A stretch of DNA of 64,000 nucleotides from Lachnospiraceae bacterium (lineage in GTDB: Bacteria > Bacillota_A > Clostridia > Lachnospirales > Lachnospiraceae). Positions 62,571-64,000 of the stretch are shown piece after piece; positions within the stretch are counted from its first letter, which is position 1, and the number at the start of each line of letters is the position of its first letter. The notes beneath the pieces are model-generated. The model had not been told where the DNA came from, did not search any database, and saw only the letters and a program-made list of their open reading frames with translations. The DNA lies in NCBI GenBank assembly GCA_017561985.1, contig JAFZAZ010000005.1, forward strand, positions 1 through 64,000. Direction: 5' to 3'. The translations under genes and the position numbers were made by a program.

Positions 62571-63491
62571 TCAGGTCAGAAGACCCATCAGGCTCCGCGG
62601 AACAACGAACGAAACGGCGTGCTTTTTCACGGAAATGTGCGCCTGCATGCAGGAGCCGCCGTACTCGCCGTCGATTGTCCAGGCAACCTCGTCCTCGAAC
62701 TCGAAAACAGCCTCGGTAATATGCCGGTATACGATCAGCGGATTGTCAAAATTGCCCTTCTTGATATCGTTCAGAAGGCCTGCCACCTGAAGCACTCCGG
62801 GCTCGCGGACCAGGAACAGTTCGAATTTGCCGTCGTTCAACCGTACCTCGGGTCCCGTGATACCGCGGAAACCGCCGATGGAGGACGAACTCACGACCAT
62901 ACCGACGATGAACGTGCCCTCGATCACCTCGTCAGGCAGCGTGATCGTCGCATTTACCGTCTCAATGTTGGCGAGCGCTCCCGCGCCGTTCAAAAGGTAT
63001 GCGGCGTGTCCGATCGCGTTCTTCATCGACTGCGAAGTCGCGTACGAAACATCGGAAAATAAGCCGAATGCAGCCGTATAAACAACATTCTTGCCGTTGA
63101 AGCAGCCGATATCGCAGGGATAGTCCATGCCCGTGTGAGACAAAGCGGCAGCCTCGACAATATCCTTCGGGATGCTCAGCGAGTATCCGAAATCGTTAGT
63201 GCTTCCCGCGGGAAGATACACGACGGGAACTCTTTTTTCCTCGGGCAGCGACATAAGACCGTCGACAACCTCGTGGAGCGTTCCGTCTCCGCCGGAGCAG
63301 ACGATCTTGACGCAGTCCCCCTCGGTCAGGTATGCGATCACGGCGTCCTTTGCGTCATTTCTCCGCTTCGTCGGGGAGATCACCAGATCGTGCTCGTCGT
63401 CGATCAGTTCGTAGATGACGTCGTTGAGCTTGGCCACGATCTTCTTGGTACCCGCATTCGGATTGTAAATAAACAGTACCTTGTTCCTCAT
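62571..63491 (-). CDS. Diacylglycerol/lipid kinase family protein (DagK/YegS type)
   Basis: The 306-residue soluble kinase phosphorylates diacylglycerol or a related lipid at the inner membrane face. Family motifs are FIYNPNAGTKK at the N-terminus, CSGGDGTLHEVVDGL (about 63-77) and YLPAGSTNDFGYSL (about 89-102), with a C-terminal beta domain. The ATG lies five bases after GAGG; a GTG two codons earlier is also in frame. addA ends 24 bases upstream in the same direction, so the gene may be read from the add operon. Confidence 0.92.
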   Translation of the reverse strand: MRNKVLFIYNPNAGTKKIVAKLNDVIYELIDDEHDLVISPTKRRNDAKDAVIAYLTEGDCVKIVCSGGDGTLHEVVDGLMSLPEEKRVPVVYLPAGSTNDFGYSLSIPKDIVEAAALSHTGMDYPCDIGCFNGKNVVYTAAFGLFSDVSYATSQSMKNAIGHAAYLLNGAGALANIETVNATITLPDEVIEGTFIVGMVVSSSSIGGFRGITGPEVRLNDGKFELFLVREPGVLQVAGLLNDIKKGNFDNPLIVYRHITEAVFEFEDEVAWTIDGEYGGSCMQAHISVKKHAVSFVVPRSLMGLLT

Positions 63492-63515
63492 ATACACCTC
63501 AGAAAAAAAGAACTT

Positions 63516-64000
63516 TCAACGCTCATTATACTCTATCGGTATCGATTTGTTAAGGGATAACGAGTAAATTACAATTTCTTTTACGCGCTTTCCGGTTCCG
63601 CGCGTGAGCGCTTCCGCATAAATACGCAGCTGTGTCGCATGTCTTCTGCGGAGTTCCTCCTCGCCGTCCGCCGCGTCCACACGGTCCGTCTTGTAATCCA
63701 CAAGAACGTACTCGCCGTCCTCCTCAAAGTACGCGTCGATAATACCCTGAAGAAGGATGTTCGCATCCGCCGGGTAATCCGGTGAGATTCGGTCCGCCGC
63801 CACGTTCATCACGAACGCGCGCTCCCGGAACAATTTTCCTGCCTTCTGCGCTGCTCCCATCCGCTGTCCGAGTTCGCTTCTGTACAGCGCAAGGAACTTC
63901 TCCTCTCCCGGCTTCGCGCCGTCCTCCGCCGTGATCCGTCGAAGGCTCCGCATGTGCTCCCACTCCTCGAGGAACACTTCCTTCTCTGCAGGTCTCGTAA
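63516..64000 (-). CDS. addA: ATP-dependent helicase/nuclease subunit A, C-terminal fragment
   Basis: This is the last 160 or so codons of AddA; the rest lies beyond the end of the window, where the frame is still open. The RecB-type nuclease domain is visible as ILLQGIIDAYFEEDGEYVLV followed by DYKTDRV, the catalytic Asp and Lys set, and an RRRHATQLRIYAEAL helix. AddAB resects double-strand breaks and is controlled by species-specific Chi sites. The stop is 24 bases from the lipid kinase start. Confidence 0.9.
   Translation of the reverse strand, partial: TRPAEKEVFLEEWEHMRSLRRITAEDGAKPGEEKFLALYRSELGQRMGAAQKAGKLFRERAFVMNVAADRISPDYPADANILLQGIIDAYFEEDGEYVLVDYKTDRVDAADGEEELRRRHATQLRIYAEALTRGTGKRVKEIVIYSLSLNKSIPIEYNER

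Overview
The window is a gene-dense stretch of a Gram-positive, low-oxygen-type Firmicute, most likely a high-GC member of Clostridia close to Lachnospiraceae. This is inferred from a GGGtGRT-family protein, LuxS, a ThiT ECF thiamine S-component under a TPP riboswitch, a fused SecDF, group-2 PyrF, AddA, sigma-A type promoters, strong AGGAGG-like ribosome sites, and two surface proteins ending in PKTGD/PKTAD sortase-like signals. No rRNA, tRNA, CRISPR array, insertion sequence or prophage gene was seen. Most of the content is ordinary chromosomal housekeeping.

Layout. 1-4.7 kb: GGGtGRT protein, a small membrane protein, a left-handed beta-helix transferase, SerS and an unknown membrane-anchored protein. 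4.8-10.7 kb: a minus-strand operon nnr-corC-rlmH-hisA-like, divergent from an ABC-F ATPase. 10.7-17.6 kb: one giant repeat-built surface protein. 17.8-20.3 kb: gntR regulator, 2-hydroxyacid dehydrogenase and divergent luxS. 20.5-24.0 kb: a second, smaller surface protein and leuS. 24.1-28.2 kb: pyrF, pyrC, TPP riboswitch-thiT and convergent thiN. 28.2-33.5 kb: recJ, secDF and divergent degV. 33.6-39.6 kb: poorly characterised genes, including a MinD/CpaE-like protein lacking a P-loop, a CYTH protein, a GNAT enzyme and a WYL-regulator/HAD-phosphatase fusion. 39.8-43.3 kb: the aconitase-isocitrate dehydrogenase operon. 43.5-53.7 kb: two tandem copies of a two-gene ABC-FtsX exporter module. 53.7-60.8 kb: SGNH esterase, two COG0523/G3E proteins (one with a long His/Asp/Glu metal-binding repeat), dUTPase, M18 aminopeptidase, Hsp33 and a methyltransferase, all on the minus strand with short gaps running into the ABC module. 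60.9-64 kb: xylulokinase, a lipid kinase and the C-terminal end of AddA.

The most striking signal is not a gene. The 8-mer GGAAAATG/CATTTTCC occurs about 46 times by hand count, on both strands, in all reading frames and in intergenic DNA, where simple base composition predicts one or two copies. Its density (about 0.7 per kb) resembles DNA uptake sequences or other architecture-imparting motifs. Other notable items are the duplicated exporter operon, the WYL-HAD fusion, the His-rich G3E protein with a replaced NKxD motif, a palindromic operator on the gntR promoter, and three near-identical 207-bp repeats in the giant surface-protein gene.
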